Part shown: one piece after another, positions 63,891 to 64,000 of the stretch
Position numbering within the stretch: position 1 is the stretch's first letter
Layout of the letters: each line of letters opens with the position of its first letter
DNA from: Bacillus sp. Marseille-Q3570
GTDB lineage: Bacteria; Bacillota; Bacilli; Bacillales; Fictibacillaceae
Assembly: GCF_946151055.1 (NCBI RefSeq)
Contig: NZ_CAMGYZ010000001.1
Location: 186,001 to 250,000, forward strand
Reading direction: 5' to 3'
DNA: 64,000 nucleotides
The notes under the pieces: generated by a model
Told to the model about the DNA's origin: nothing
The model's database searches: none
What the model saw: only the letters and a program-made list of their open reading frames with translations
Translations under genes and position numbers: made by a program

Positions 63891-64000
63891 TCAAGCATCT
63901 GATTGCTTTTTATTCTGCTGTGGTCGCACAATACTTGGCCGGACCTTCGATAATGGCACAGACACTCTGATCAAAACCTGTAACAGAGCTTGCGGATTGA
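63891..64000 (-). CDS. spoVAF: 3' end of a gene, probably spoVAF (partial)
   Basis: A minus-strand frame enters from the right edge and stops at TGA 63891. The visible C-terminus is 35 residues, VLIRVSVPLSKVRPSIVRPQ followed by a charged tail ending QSDA. The membrane-exit-then-RPS pattern resembles the end of GerA/SpoVAF-type proteins, and spoVAF precedes lysA in B. subtilis. A second open frame with a stop at 63910 exists in another register but lacks this likeness. Too little is present for certainty. Confidence 0.5.
   Translation of the reverse strand, partial: NPQALLQVLIRVSVPLSKVRPSIVRPQQNKKQSDA

Noticed and set aside
63910-64000. Alternative partial frame ending TAA at 63910
   Set aside because: The overlapping frame ending at 63891 gives a C-terminus more like SpoVAF; only one of the two can be the real gene, and this one has several unexplained cysteines.

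Overview
This window is a chromosomal segment of a low-to-moderate GC, endospore-forming member of the Bacillaceae. The evidence is gene content and order that match the Bacillus subtilis ypiA to spoVAF/lysA region almost gene for gene: spoIVA, spoVIF, sleB-ypeB, spmAB, dacB, mecB and ypzI, Bacillus-type Shine-Dalgarno sequences (AGGAGG), FMN and lysine riboswitches, and sigma-E/G/K-like promoters. I do not assign a species. Most genes lie on the minus strand. The exceptions are ypzI, the asparaginase, one 72-aa orphan, fer, ppa, serA, a YjcZ-like peptide and the DUF309 gene. No phage, IS element, CRISPR array, tRNA or rRNA was seen.

Layout (genes listed left to right; minus-strand transcription runs right to left). 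1-5047: ypiA (3' part missing), an unknown amidohydrolase-like protein, hisC, aroB, cheR. This is a shrunken version of the aromatic supraoperon: aroC, aroH, trpEDCFBA, tyrA and aroA are absent from their usual slots. 5453-9958: ndk, hepT-menG-hepS (menaquinone side chain and methylation), mtrB (TRAP), folE, hbs. 10550-17690: spoIVA, yphF, yphE, spoVIF, gpsA, plsY, der, yphA. 17823-25081: ypzI, a repeat cluster, ypfD, a PlsC-like acyltransferase, cmk, ypfB, motI, ypeB-sleB. 25392-37348: prsW, asparaginase, bdr (ypdA), gudB, mecB, ypbG, two poorly known genes, a small orphan, ypbF, a short protein in the ypbE slot, a CPBP protease, recS, ypbB. 37628-42380: fer, ppa (type I), serA, a PHP phosphatase and an M23-LysM peptidase. 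42611-49380: resE, resD, resC, resB, resA, rluB (redox response and cytochrome c maturation). 49710-54036: spmB, spmA, dacB, then the type III polyketide synthase pair bpsB/bpsA and a divergent YjcZ-like peptide. 54230-61468: an unknown gene, scpB, scpA, DUF309, ribT, a 34-aa membrane peptide, ribH, ribBA, ribE and ribD behind an FMN riboswitch. 61693-64000: ppiB, lysA behind a lysine riboswitch, and the 3' end of a gene that is probably spoVAF.

The genes fall into functional blocks: aromatic amino acids, menaquinone and one-carbon cofactors; spore coat assembly, cortex and germination; redox sensing and cytochrome c biogenesis; chromosome condensation; riboflavin; lysine.

The least explained material is intergenic. 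A promoter plus terminator unit between hisC and the unknown gene looks like a roughly 90-nt small RNA or attenuator with a CU-rich anti-Shine-Dalgarno stretch. There are three families of dispersed structured repeats. A perfect 9-bp palindrome sits between bpsA and the YjcZ-like gene. A hairpin appears to bury the ribosome binding site of ypbF. I found no clear candidate for a wholly new multi-gene system; the novelty is in RNA, repeats and a few orphan proteins.
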